This document shows, in pieces, positions 1-5,322 of a stretch of DNA of 5,751 nt (positions are counted from its first letter, which is position 1; the number at the start of each line of letters is the position of its first letter). The position numbers and the translations under genes are program-made. Source of the stretch: Desulfobacterales bacterium. Lineage in GTDB: Bacteria > Desulfobacterota > Desulfobacteria > Desulfobacterales > QNYZ01. The stretch lies in contig JAOZUU010000195.1 of assembly GCA_029938515.1 (NCBI GenBank), positions 1 to 5,751 on the forward strand, written 5' to 3'. The notes under the pieces are model-generated. The model saw only the letters and a program-made list of their open reading frames with translations, searched no databases and was not told the DNA's origin.

Positions 1-673
1 TATCAGAAGGCAGATGGTGTTTATAGGCCAGAATCAAGTCGGTTTTCGAGACAACTCCCACCGGTATCTTATCAGAATCTTCAATAAGCATGGCACCGAA
101 GCGATACATGGACAGCCCTTCCATGATTTGCATAAGGGTATCATCATCAGCCAGGGCCACAACTTTTTCGGTCATTACTTCCTTAACCGTAAAGCGTATG
201 ATGGTTTCATCTCCGCTCACGGACCGGCCCTTGCGATGACGGCTTTGATCACAGGTGTGACAATACCGGTATAACAGCCCCACCATGTCCGGATAAGCGA
301 GGGCGCCCACCACTTCATCATTTTCGTTATCCCGGACGTAGAGCCGGTAGACACCCTGGCGGCGCATTTCTTCCAGCGCGGCATCGAGAGAATCATTCAT
401 CCCGCAAAACAACGGCGGCGAAATCATGATATCCGACAACGGAGATTCAATGGGCAGGTCGGCATAATAGGCGCCCATGATATCTGTTTTCGAAACGACT
501 CCGATCGGCTGGCCGGTTTCATCCAGAGTCATCAGGGCGTTGGCTTTATGCTTAATCAAATAGTTAATGCTGTGATCAATCGAAGCCGATTGAGACAGCC
601 GAATGATATTCCGCCGCATGGCATCCTTAACGGACAGCCCGGTTAATACCAATCGATCAACAATAATGGCCAT
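1..673 (-). CDS. Multi-CBS-domain protein (3' end outside window)
   Basis: The reading frame is open from an ATG at 673 down to the window edge, giving 224 residues with no stop, so the C-terminus is missing. The start is supported by an AAGGAGA ribosome binding site 5-6 bases upstream. At least three CBS motifs are visible: about residues 12-75 (ending PIGVVSKTDI at 56-65), about 78-137 (LSDIMISPPLF at 79-89, then VVGALAYPDMVGLL), and about 160-220 (FTVKEVMTEKVVAL at 161-174, ending PVGVVSKTDL at 204-213). The first and third share GVVSKTD followed by AY, which points to internal duplication of a CBS pair; a fourth CBS may lie beyond the edge. CBS pairs (Bateman modules) usually bind adenosine nucleotides and regulate a partner. 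No catalytic or DNA-binding domain is visible in the part seen. The linker after CBS 2 contains a CHTC motif (C138, C141) in a basic stretch, which could bind metal or sense redox. Partner and ligand are unknown. Confidence 0.9.
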   Translation of the reverse strand, partial: MAIIVDRLVLTGLSVKDAMRRNIIRLSQSASIDHSINYLIKHKANALMTLDETGQPIGVVSKTDIMGAYYADLPIESPLSDIMISPPLFCGMNDSLDAALEEMRRQGVYRLYVRDNENDEVVGALAYPDMVGLLYRYCHTCDQSRHRKGRSVSGDETIIRFTVKEVMTEKVVALADDDTLMQIMEGLSMYRFGAMLIEDSDKIPVGVVSKTDLILAYKHHLPSD

Positions 674-690
674 AACCGTCTCCTTATACC

Positions 691-820
691 GGTTGTCATA
701 AATCTGTTCCGATATGTCTTGATGACTTACGAAAGATATACTTGTTTAACGATTCAAATTGGTTGTGAATGATGACAACCGCTATTCTATGAAGACTCAA
801 AGGGCTACCGATATCGGAAC
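691..820. repeat. Two interleaved inverted repeats upstream of the left CBS gene
   Basis: GGTTGTCAT at 691-699 is the exact reverse complement of ATGACAACC at 772-780, and GTTCCGATAT at 706-715 is the exact reverse complement of ATATCGGAAC at 811-820. The two pairs cross, so both cannot form simple hairpins at once. A shorter local inverted repeat also exists, GGTTGT at 761-766 with ACAACC at 775-780. They lie within 150 bp upstream of the minus-strand CBS start at 673. Paired binding sites for a dimeric regulator are one reading; chance or remnants of palindromic repeats are others. Confidence 0.4.
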
Positions 821-886
821 GTTATTCTGAGGGAACGCTCTAAGGGGAAATCTTTGAAAAACGTCCTCTTTCGCCCAATTTCGGCG

Positions 887-916
887 CCTGCCTGTGTGTG
901 ACCGCACGTTGGCAGG
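887..916. repeat. Hairpin-forming inverted repeat downstream of the right CBS gene
   Basis: The arms 887-900 and 903-916 pair along 14 positions: six perfect outer pairs (CCTGCC with GGCAGG), then one mismatch, then pairs including three G-T wobbles. The loop would be 2-4 bases. It lies about 100 bp past the stop of the minus-strand CBS gene and could slow or end its transcript. However, on the minus strand the nearest T-run is about 30 bases further on, so it is not a standard intrinsic terminator. Confidence 0.35.
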
Positions 917-1014
917 TAGCTCAAATTTAATCCTCCCGATGTAGATAACTACTTAAAATATAACATAATTAAGTTCAGCCAGCCAGCTGGATAAAATGTC
1001 TGCGTTGGTCTGTG

Positions 1015-1488
1015 TCAGTCTGCGGTTAATTTATCTAAAAGGTTATAAAACAGATCGGAGATATAGACCATCCCCAGGATTTGATCGTTTTCCAGAACGG
1101 GAATTCGGCGCACATGTTTTTTGATCATCAGATCAAGCAGCATCATCAGGTGGGTGTCCGGGGTCACCGAAATCAAATCGGTAGACATGATATCACCCAC
1201 CAGAATCGAGCGGGTCCGTTCGCAGGCGTTATCCACCAGGCCGGAAATGTCAATATCATCCATGGTGCCCCAGACATGAATGTGCTTGGGGCGAATGAAC
1301 AAAAGGATGTCGTACATTGAGAGCATACCGATCAAGCGATCAGAATTATCGGTCACCATCATGCCGAAAACCTTGCGGCCTTCTTCCTCGGAGGCTTTAT
1401 AGAAAAATTGAACGGCATCGGCCACGGTCAAATCGGGCTTCAATGTATGCACACGGGTCGTCATCACATCCCGGGCGGTTATCTGCAT
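1015..1488 (-). CDS. Two-CBS-domain protein
   Basis: This complete 157-residue protein consists of one Bateman module and nothing else. The first CBS covers about residues 1-68 (TARDVMTTRVHTLKP near the start, then DRLIGMLSMYDILLF at 50-64). The second covers about residues 95-152 (VGDIMSTDLISVTPD at 97-111, then ILGMVYISDLFYNLL at 137-151). The linker, about residues 68-94, is acidic and contains HVWGTMDDID. Such small CBS proteins bind adenosine nucleotides in characterised cases and act by contacting another protein; the partner here is unknown. The ATG at 1488 fits the start of the conserved domain, but only a weak GGAA ribosome binding site precedes it. It lies on the same strand as the left CBS gene, 341 bp away, so the two may be functionally related but are probably not tightly co-transcribed. 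A palindromic element begins less than 40 bp upstream. Confidence 0.9.
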   Translation of the reverse strand: MQITARDVMTTRVHTLKPDLTVADAVQFFYKASEEEGRKVFGMMVTDNSDRLIGMLSMYDILLFIRPKHIHVWGTMDDIDISGLVDNACERTRSILVGDIMSTDLISVTPDTHLMMLLDLMIKKHVRRIPVLENDQILGMVYISDLFYNLLDKLTAD

Positions 1489-1525
1489 GGTATACGTTCC
1501 ATTTTCGGGTAAATATTAACATAGT

Positions 1526-1654
1526 CTTCCAGATAAAGTTTTTGGACTGCGTTATCGGTCGCCCCCTTTCTCGACGACGTACGGGTTGCACGACTTACTC
1601 AAGGGGGCTTCCTCTAGTCCCGCTTGCAGCGGGACCAAAAACATTATCTGAAAG
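1526..1654. repeat. Palindromic intergenic element of about 129 bp
   Basis: The outer 20-bp arms at 1526-1545 and 1635-1654 are inverted copies with 18 of 20 positions matching. Inside them, GCCCCCTT (1561-1568) pairs exactly with AAGGGGGC (1601-1608). A third hairpin, GTCCCGCT (1617-1624) with AGCGGGAC (1628-1635), sits on the right side. The nested symmetry suggests a dispersed palindromic repeat or a non-autonomous mobile element. Its style (outer TTTTGG/CCAAAA arms, a TGCGT block, a short G-T-rich apex) resembles the element at 4451-4533, so both may belong to one family. No open frame is present. It could also act as a transcription barrier between the divergent genes. Confidence 0.6.
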
Positions 1655-1848
1655 CCTATAGAAGCGATTTCAATGGGCCAACATCATCGGGCGTGAATGG
1701 ATTATTTAATACGGGATTTGGCTTTTAAAAACAAGGGGAATTTCAGGAGGTTGTTTACTTGGGCCTATTTGCTGATTTCGCAAAGAATCGCTCAATTCAG
1801 ATAATGTTTTGCCTTGCCACACAAACTTAAAAATGAAAAGAGGTGGTA

Positions 1849-1854
1849 TATAAT
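1849..1854 (+). promoter_or_regulatory. Candidate -10 box for the ABC export cluster
   Basis: A perfect TATAAT lies 18 bases before the ABC ATPase start codon. The expected start of transcription, near 1861, would leave a leader of only about 11 bases that still includes most of the ribosome binding site. The matching -35 position (about 1826-1831, CTTAAA) is poor, so the promoter might need an activator or the box may be fortuitous. Confidence 0.3.
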
Positions 1855-1871
1855 AACATAAGGGGAATCCG

Positions 1872-2597
1872 ATGGCTTTGGTTGAAATCGAAAATATCAC
1901 GAAAAATTACCAGATGGGTGAAATACAGGTGCAGGCACTGAGAAATATCACCCTTTCTATCGAGGAGGCGGCCTTCGTATCGTTCGTTGGGCCTTCCGGA
2001 AGCGGGAAAACAACGATGCTGAACCTCATCGGATGTCTGGATCGCCCAACGGAAGGTAAAATTGCCGTAGACGGAAAAGATGTGAGCACTTTGGACCGCA
2101 AACAGGGCGCGATCTTCAGGGGTTCCCTTCTTGGATATATTTTTCAGGCCTTTAATCTTTTTCCGGTTCTGACTGCCTATGAAAACGTGGAATATCCATT
2201 GGTGATGGTTAAAAATGAATCGCCTGCCCGCCGAAAAAAACACGTATTGGAGGTTCTTAACGCCGTGGGGATGATCAATCAAAAAGACAAACGTCCCGAC
2301 CAGCTTTCAGGCGGTCAGAAACAGCGAATCGCCGTGGCGCGGGCACTGGTGACCCGTCCGAAGCTGGTTCTGGCCGATGAGCCCACGGCCAACCTGGACC
2401 GAAAAACCGCCGTAAATATTATCCGGCTGATGCGCGAGATGCGGGATGAATTCAACACGACATTTATCTTCTCCACTCATGATCCGGGTGTCATGGAAGA
2501 GGCCGAGGTCATTCATACCCTTGAAGACGGTCGACTTAGTCACTCTAAACAAAGATTAGCAAGTGTACCGGAGGGGAAAAATGATTCGAATATTTAA
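1872..2597 (+). CDS. ABC transporter ATP-binding protein, LolD/MacB type
   Basis: This 241-residue cytoplasmic ATPase has a full set of ABC motifs: Walker A GPSGSGKTT (40-48), Q-loop glutamine in FQAFNL (Q92), signature LSGGQ (145-149) followed by KQR, Walker B KLVLADEP (164-171) with catalytic E170, D-loop NLD (174-176) and switch H203. The sequence between Q-loop and signature, and the overall length, match the LolD/MacB/FtsE group, which powers FtsX-like permeases rather than classic importers. All catalytic residues are present, so it should be active. The ATG at 1872 is preceded by AAGGGGA. Its last 17 bases overlap the start of the permease gene, indicating translational coupling and a physical partnership. 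By family knowledge it works by mechanotransmission, driving extraction or extrusion of substrate on the periplasmic side. True LolD would be accompanied by LolC and LolE; only one permease is present here, so no symbol is given. Confidence 0.95.
   Translation: MALVEIENITKNYQMGEIQVQALRNITLSIEEAAFVSFVGPSGSGKTTMLNLIGCLDRPTEGKIAVDGKDVSTLDRKQGAIFRGSLLGYIFQAFNLFPVLTAYENVEYPLVMVKNESPARRKKHVLEVLNAVGMINQKDKRPDQLSGGQKQRIAVARALVTRPKLVLADEPTANLDRKTAVNIIRLMREMRDEFNTTFIFSTHDPGVMEEAEVIHTLEDGRLSHSKQRLASVPEGKNDSNI
2570..2576 (+). promoter_or_regulatory. Ribosome binding site that fixes the permease start
   Basis: GGAGGGG is followed by four A residues and ATG at 2581. This favours the ATG over a GTG in the same frame at 2563, which would put the site inside the coding region and add six residues with no family match. 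The site lies within the end of the ATPase gene, consistent with coupled translation. Confidence 0.7.
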
Positions 2598-3834
2598 AAT
2601 AGCCGTTCGCAATCTGATGCGCTATAAGAGACGTACCCTGCTCACCTCCCTACTGATTACCCTGGGGGTGTTGATGGTCATTCTTTTCTCGGGTCTGTCC
2701 GGATCATTCAAGGCCATGATGATTGGCCAGATTACCGATGCCAACCTTTCCCAGATACAGATTCATAAAAAGGGGTATGTCTCGTCCATGGATTCAAGCC
2801 CTTTGAACCTCAACCTGAATAGCAAGGGATACGCCAAAATCGAAGGTATTTTAAAAAGTCATCCCGCTGTTGATGCCTGGGCGCCAAGAATAAAGCTCGG
2901 TGCCATGCTGAGTAACTATTCAGAGACTACCAACATCCGGCTTAACGCCATTGATCCGGAAAAAGAGGTAAGGGTGTGTCCGGACGTGGGGAACCGGATG
3001 ACATTCGGTGAAAAGGGCCAGCGTAAGGAATTGATCCGTCAGGGTGAGGTCATTCTCCCGGACAAGCTGGCCAAAGGCATGAAAATCCGGCTGGGGGACA
3101 CCGTGGTGCTGGTGGCCAACAACAAGGACGGTTCGGTCAACGGCCTCAATTTTGTCGTGGGGGGTATCACCGAGACGGTTGTCGGTCCCCAGGGCAAAGA
3201 GGGTTATATGCATATCGAAGACGCCCGCAGTTTGCTTCGCATGGAAGAGCCGGAGATTACGGAGGTGGCCGTGCGTCTTAAAGATTTTGATATGCTGGAT
3301 ACTGCGAATACGGACCTCGAATCCGCGCTGGCACAATTTAAGAACAAAGTGGAGAAACCGGTTTTTGAAATTCACACCTGGGAGAAGCTTTCCCCCTTTT
3401 ATAATATCGCCAGAATGATCGACCTAATGGCCGCCAGCATGAAGCTGATCATGGTGGCGATTGTCCTGATCAGTATTTTAAACGTCATGATCATGTCGGT
3501 GTATGAGCGGGTTCGGGAGATCGGTACCATGTCCGCCATCGGAACAACGCCCGGCAAAATCATGGGTCTCTTCCTGGCCGAAGGTATCACTCTTGGGTTG
3601 ATCAGCATCGTGGCCGGAAATATAATCGGGCTTGGCGGCATTTTTCTTTTGAATATTTATAAAATCAGGTTTTCTTTCGGGCGCATGGATAACCTGCTTT
3701 TAACACCCTCGGTAAATGTTTCCGAGTTGTTGTGGTTGTCGCTGGTTGTCTTACTCGTTTCAGTCTTTGCCAGCCTGCAGCCGGCCTATATGGCCTCCAG
3801 GATGGAGCCGGTGGATGCTCTGGGGCATGTGTAG
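2581..3834 (+). CDS. ABC transporter permease, FtsX/MacB (LolC/E-like) family
   Basis: This 417-residue inner-membrane protein has the four-helix layout of the MacB/LolC/E superfamily. A basic N-terminal segment (RYKRRTLLTS, 14-23) leads into TM1 at about 21-40. A large periplasmic domain (MacB_PCD type) covers about 42-285. TM2 is at about 287-307, TM3 at about 336-360 and TM4 at about 383-404. The cytoplasmic coupling segment after TM2 carries the family motif ERVREIGTMSAIGTTPG (309-325), which contacts the ATPase. The C-terminus has the usual PAYMASRMEPVDALG pattern (401-415). It should pair with the ATPase encoded just upstream, whose end it overlaps by 17 bases. As the only permease here it probably forms a homodimer, as MacB does, unlike the LolC-LolE heterodimer. 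The LolA-like and barrel genes downstream suggest hand-over of substrate to a periplasmic carrier. The substrate is unknown. Confidence 0.93.
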   Translation: MIRIFKIAVRNLMRYKRRTLLTSLLITLGVLMVILFSGLSGSFKAMMIGQITDANLSQIQIHKKGYVSSMDSSPLNLNLNSKGYAKIEGILKSHPAVDAWAPRIKLGAMLSNYSETTNIRLNAIDPEKEVRVCPDVGNRMTFGEKGQRKELIRQGEVILPDKLAKGMKIRLGDTVVLVANNKDGSVNGLNFVVGGITETVVGPQGKEGYMHIEDARSLLRMEEPEITEVAVRLKDFDMLDTANTDLESALAQFKNKVEKPVFEIHTWEKLSPFYNIARMIDLMAASMKLIMVAIVLISILNVMIMSVYERVREIGTMSAIGTTPGKIMGLFLAEGITLGLISIVAGNIIGLGGIFLLNIYKIRFSFGRMDNLLLTPSVNVSELLWLSLVVLLVSVFASLQPAYMASRMEPVDALGHV

Positions 3835-3895
3835 AATTGGAGGCATAATCACGAAAGGCCGAACAAGGATGAAGCTTCGCCTAAAAGCTTTGATT

Positions 3896-3997
3896 TACTA
3901 ATAAGGCCGTAATTGTTTAGACATGAATTTACGTGAAACGTTCATTCACATAGTGCAATGGGTAGTAAGTGTCTATAGACTTATGGCCTTATTAGTA
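3896..3997. mobile_element. MITE-like palindromic element between permease and NifX-like gene
   Basis: Perfect 13-bp terminal inverted repeats (TACTAATAAGGCC at 3896-3908, its reverse complement at 3985-3997) extend inward to 28-bp arms with 24 matching positions. They enclose a 46-base centre that has its own small inverted repeats. The total is 102 bp with no coding capacity. The size, termini and AT-rich ends resemble a miniature inverted-repeat element. No clear target-site duplication is visible beyond a possible TA. It lies inside an otherwise compact cluster. It could form a strong stem in RNA, and its right end supplies TATAAAT (3996-4002), which may act as a -10 box for the next gene; no good -35 was found. 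A large non-mobile regulatory stem is the alternative. Confidence 0.55.
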
Positions 3998-4021
3998 TAA
4001 ATACACCGTATAGGGGGAAGA

Positions 4022-4411
4022 ATGAAAAAATTAATGATCGTGGTTGGCTTATCTCTGTTTCTTAATGCTGTCGCTTTTGCTCAATCCCAACAGACACAAA
4101 TAATTGCCGTGGCAACATCTAAAAAAACAGAAAGCAGCCAAATAAGCGACAAAGCTGCACGTGCTCCGTATTATCTGATCTTTGACAGACATGGAAAACT
4201 CCTTGAGATTGTTTCTAATCCGTTTCGTGATGATGATAGGGGCGCCGGGCCAAAAGTGGCAGACTTTCTTGCCTCAAAAAATGTAAGCGTTGTGGTTGCA
4301 GGTGATTTCGGCCATAAAATGAAATCCGCTTTGGATAAAAAAAAGATAGATTATCATGAGACATCCGGGATTGTAAAAAATGTTGTTGAAGACTTTATTA
4401 AATCAAACTAA
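4022..4411 (+). CDS. Secreted dinitrogenase FeMo-cofactor-binding (NifX/NafY-type) domain protein
   Basis: This 129-residue protein begins with a clear signal peptide: MKK, a hydrophobic core at about 4-18, and a cleavage site after AFA at 18-20. The mature part, from about residue 26, follows the dinitrogenase iron-molybdenum cofactor domain. It starts with the strand IIAVATS (27-33), then SDKAARAPYYLIFD (42-55), where the family often has a histidine and FGRAP-like turn. A GAGPKVADFLASKNV segment (74-88) precedes VVVAGDFGHKM (90-100), and YHETSG (111-116) leads to the last helix. In characterised members (NifX, NafY, the C-terminus of NifB) this cytoplasmic domain carries iron-molybdenum or iron-sulfur cofactor precursors. 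Export to the periplasm is unusual. There are no cysteines; H58, H98 and H112 are possible ligands. An AGGGGGA ribosome binding site precedes the ATG. The gene is AT-rich (70 G+C of 180 bases at 4021-4200) compared with its neighbours and is flanked by palindromic elements, which suggests insertion. Its role in the export cluster is unknown. Confidence 0.82.
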   Translation: MKKLMIVVGLSLFLNAVAFAQSQQTQIIAVATSKKTESSQISDKAARAPYYLIFDRHGKLLEIVSNPFRDDDRGAGPKVADFLASKNVSVVVAGDFGHKMKSALDKKKIDYHETSGIVKNVVEDFIKSN

Positions 4412-4450
4412 GGGCTGCGGAAAACTAATTTGATCTGAGATTTCGCCGGA

Positions 4451-4533
4451 TTTTGGTTCGGATACAAGGGCGCGTCGATGGCTTCATACTGGTTGTATGG
4501 GGTCATTGACGCAACGCCTTAACCGGGCCAAAA
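4451..4533. repeat. Palindromic intergenic repeat of about 83 bp
   Basis: A central stem pairs 4472-4489 with 4495-4512 around a five-base loop (TGGTT). GCGTCGATG faces CATTGACGC and CATAC faces GTATG; the four positions between them pair mostly through G-T wobbles. The outer arms TTTTGG (4451-4456) and CCAAAA (4528-4533) lie at equal distances of 15 bases from the stem. Weaker symmetry may extend to about 4430-4560. The equal spacing on both sides shows one designed palindrome rather than a chance hairpin. No T-run follows directly, so it is not a typical terminator, though it may reduce read-through or protect mRNA ends. The region 4412-4587 has no other gene. Confidence 0.6.
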
Positions 4534-4587
4534 GACAAGCAAGATGGGGCAATTTATTTTTCCCGTGGCCCTAATATGAGGTGAATC

Positions 4588-5322
4588 ATGAAAAAATATA
4601 TTACAGGAAGCGTACTATTCCTTTTGGTAGTGACCTCTTCGGTTTTTGCCATTGATGGAAATGAGCTATTGAAAAAAGTAGACCGTAACCTCAACCCCGA
4701 AGCCTTTGAGATGTACCGCAAGTTGATCAATATGGAACCGGACGGATCGAAAAAAGAGTTTATCATGTACTCGGTAAAAAAAGGCCGTGACCAGGTGGCA
4801 TCCGTATTTTTGTCCCCAGCCAGCGAAAAAGGACGAGCGACGTTGCGGGTGGGGGAAAACATGTGGCTTTACATCCCCAATGTCGGCAAACCGATCCGTA
4901 TCACCAGCCTCCAGTCGGTGACGGGAGGAATATTCAACAACGCCGATATCATGCGACTGGACTACAGCGCCGAGTACAATTGCGACAAGGTCGAGCATGA
5001 GGGAGGCATCCTGGTGCTTCATTTAAAGGCCAAGAGCAAGTCCATTGCCTACGATCGCGTTAAGATGCGGGTGGACGATCAAAAATTGCTTCCTTTAAAA
5101 ATAGAGTGTTTTGCTTCATCCGGCATGCTGATAAAGACCCTTTATTTTAAAAAAATTCAAGATTTTGGGGACGGCATCGTACGTCCCGCCGTGATCGAAA
5201 CGGACAGTCCACTGCACAAAGGATATAAATCGGTCATGATCTTTGCAAAGATGAAGAAAAGAGATCTCCCCGATGAAGCCTTTACCCTTAACTTTCTTTC
5301 CCGGATCGAAAGCCTGCGATGA
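4588..5322 (+). CDS. Periplasmic LolA-like protein (outer membrane lipoprotein-sorting family)
   Basis: This 244-residue protein has a signal peptide (hydrophobic core at about 8-18, likely cleavage after VFA at 19-21) and a mature domain of the LolA-like family related to PF17131. The diagnostic block covers about residues 82-130: GRATLRVGENMWLYIPNVG (82-100), KPIRITSLQSVTGG (101-114), then NNADIMRLDYSAEY (117-130). Later strands include LLPLKIECFASSG (167-179) and the usual C-terminal ALE-like ending FTLNFLSRIESL (232-243). LolA-fold proteins form a half-barrel with a hydrophobic cavity that carries acyl chains across the periplasm. This subfamily is often encoded beside RND/MMPL or FtsX-type transporters, so it is thought to be a carrier for their substrates rather than the housekeeping LolA. 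A GAGGTGA ribosome binding site lies 3 bases before the ATG. The stop codon overlaps the start of the next gene (ATGA), so the two are translationally coupled. Confidence 0.88.
   Translation: MKKYITGSVLFLLVVTSSVFAIDGNELLKKVDRNLNPEAFEMYRKLINMEPDGSKKEFIMYSVKKGRDQVASVFLSPASEKGRATLRVGENMWLYIPNVGKPIRITSLQSVTGGIFNNADIMRLDYSAEYNCDKVEHEGGILVLHLKAKSKSIAYDRVKMRVDDQKLLPLKIECFASSGMLIKTLYFKKIQDFGDGIVRPAVIETDSPLHKGYKSVMIFAKMKKRDLPDEAFTLNFLSRIESLR

Larger units (their letters stand above)
674..1014. other. Intergenic region between the two CBS genes
   Basis: These 341 bases contain no convincing gene on either strand. They must hold the promoter of the left CBS gene and the 3' end of the right CBS gene's transcript, both on the minus strand. 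No clear sigma-70 promoter with good -35 and -10 boxes at normal spacing stands out. What is visible is a set of inverted repeats, listed separately (691-820 and 887-916), plus a 10-bp palindrome CCGATATCGG at 808-817. No T-run follows any hairpin closely enough to call an intrinsic terminator with confidence. Confidence 0.6.
1489..1871. other. Divergent intergenic region between CBS gene and ABC export cluster
   Basis: These 383 bases separate a minus-strand gene from a plus-strand cluster, so promoters in both directions are expected. Short open frames here show no recognisable protein features. The left half is taken up by a palindromic element (1526-1654). The right half is AT-rich and ends with a TATAAT box (1849-1854) and an AAGGGGA ribosome binding site before the ABC ATPase start. 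No tRNA or known riboswitch pattern was seen. Confidence 0.6.

Noticed and set aside
14..274. Plus-strand open frame of 86 codons at the left edge
   Set aside because: It is the antisense of CBS coding sequence with conserved motifs on the minus strand.
1617..1635. Intrinsic terminator
   Set aside because: The 8-bp hairpin is strong, but on the plus strand it is followed by A residues, and on the minus strand the T-run precedes it, so the termination geometry is wrong.
1546..1640. Integron attC recombination site
   Set aside because: The nested inverted repeats suggested it, but the RYYYAAC and GTTRRRY core sites are not present at the ends and no integrase or cassette array is visible.
1317..1661. 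Plus-strand open frame of 114 codons
   Set aside because: It is antisense to the two-CBS gene and then runs through the palindromic element; the protein is arginine-rich without a domain.
1775..1790. Sigma-54 promoter upstream of the ABC cluster
   Set aside because: TTGGGCC...TTGCT looks similar, but the GG-to-GC spacing is wrong for a -24/-12 promoter.
1827..2282. Open frame of 151 codons on the minus strand inside the ABC ATPase gene
   Set aside because: It is antisense to the Walker A half of the ATPase and has no family features.
2920..3375. Open frame of 151 codons on the minus strand inside the permease gene
   Set aside because: It lies fully antisense to a well-supported permease, has no recognisable domain, and is typical of an antisense shadow of a coding region.
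1872..3834. Canonical lolCDE lipoprotein exporter
   Set aside because: The ATPase fits LolD, but only a single permease gene follows, and the downstream LolA-like gene belongs to a different subfamily from housekeeping LolA.
4022..4411. Evidence for a nitrogenase cluster
   Set aside because: Only the FeMo-co-type fold is present, with a signal peptide, and no nifHDK, nifB, nifE or nifN gene is nearby; this family occurs widely outside nitrogen fixation.
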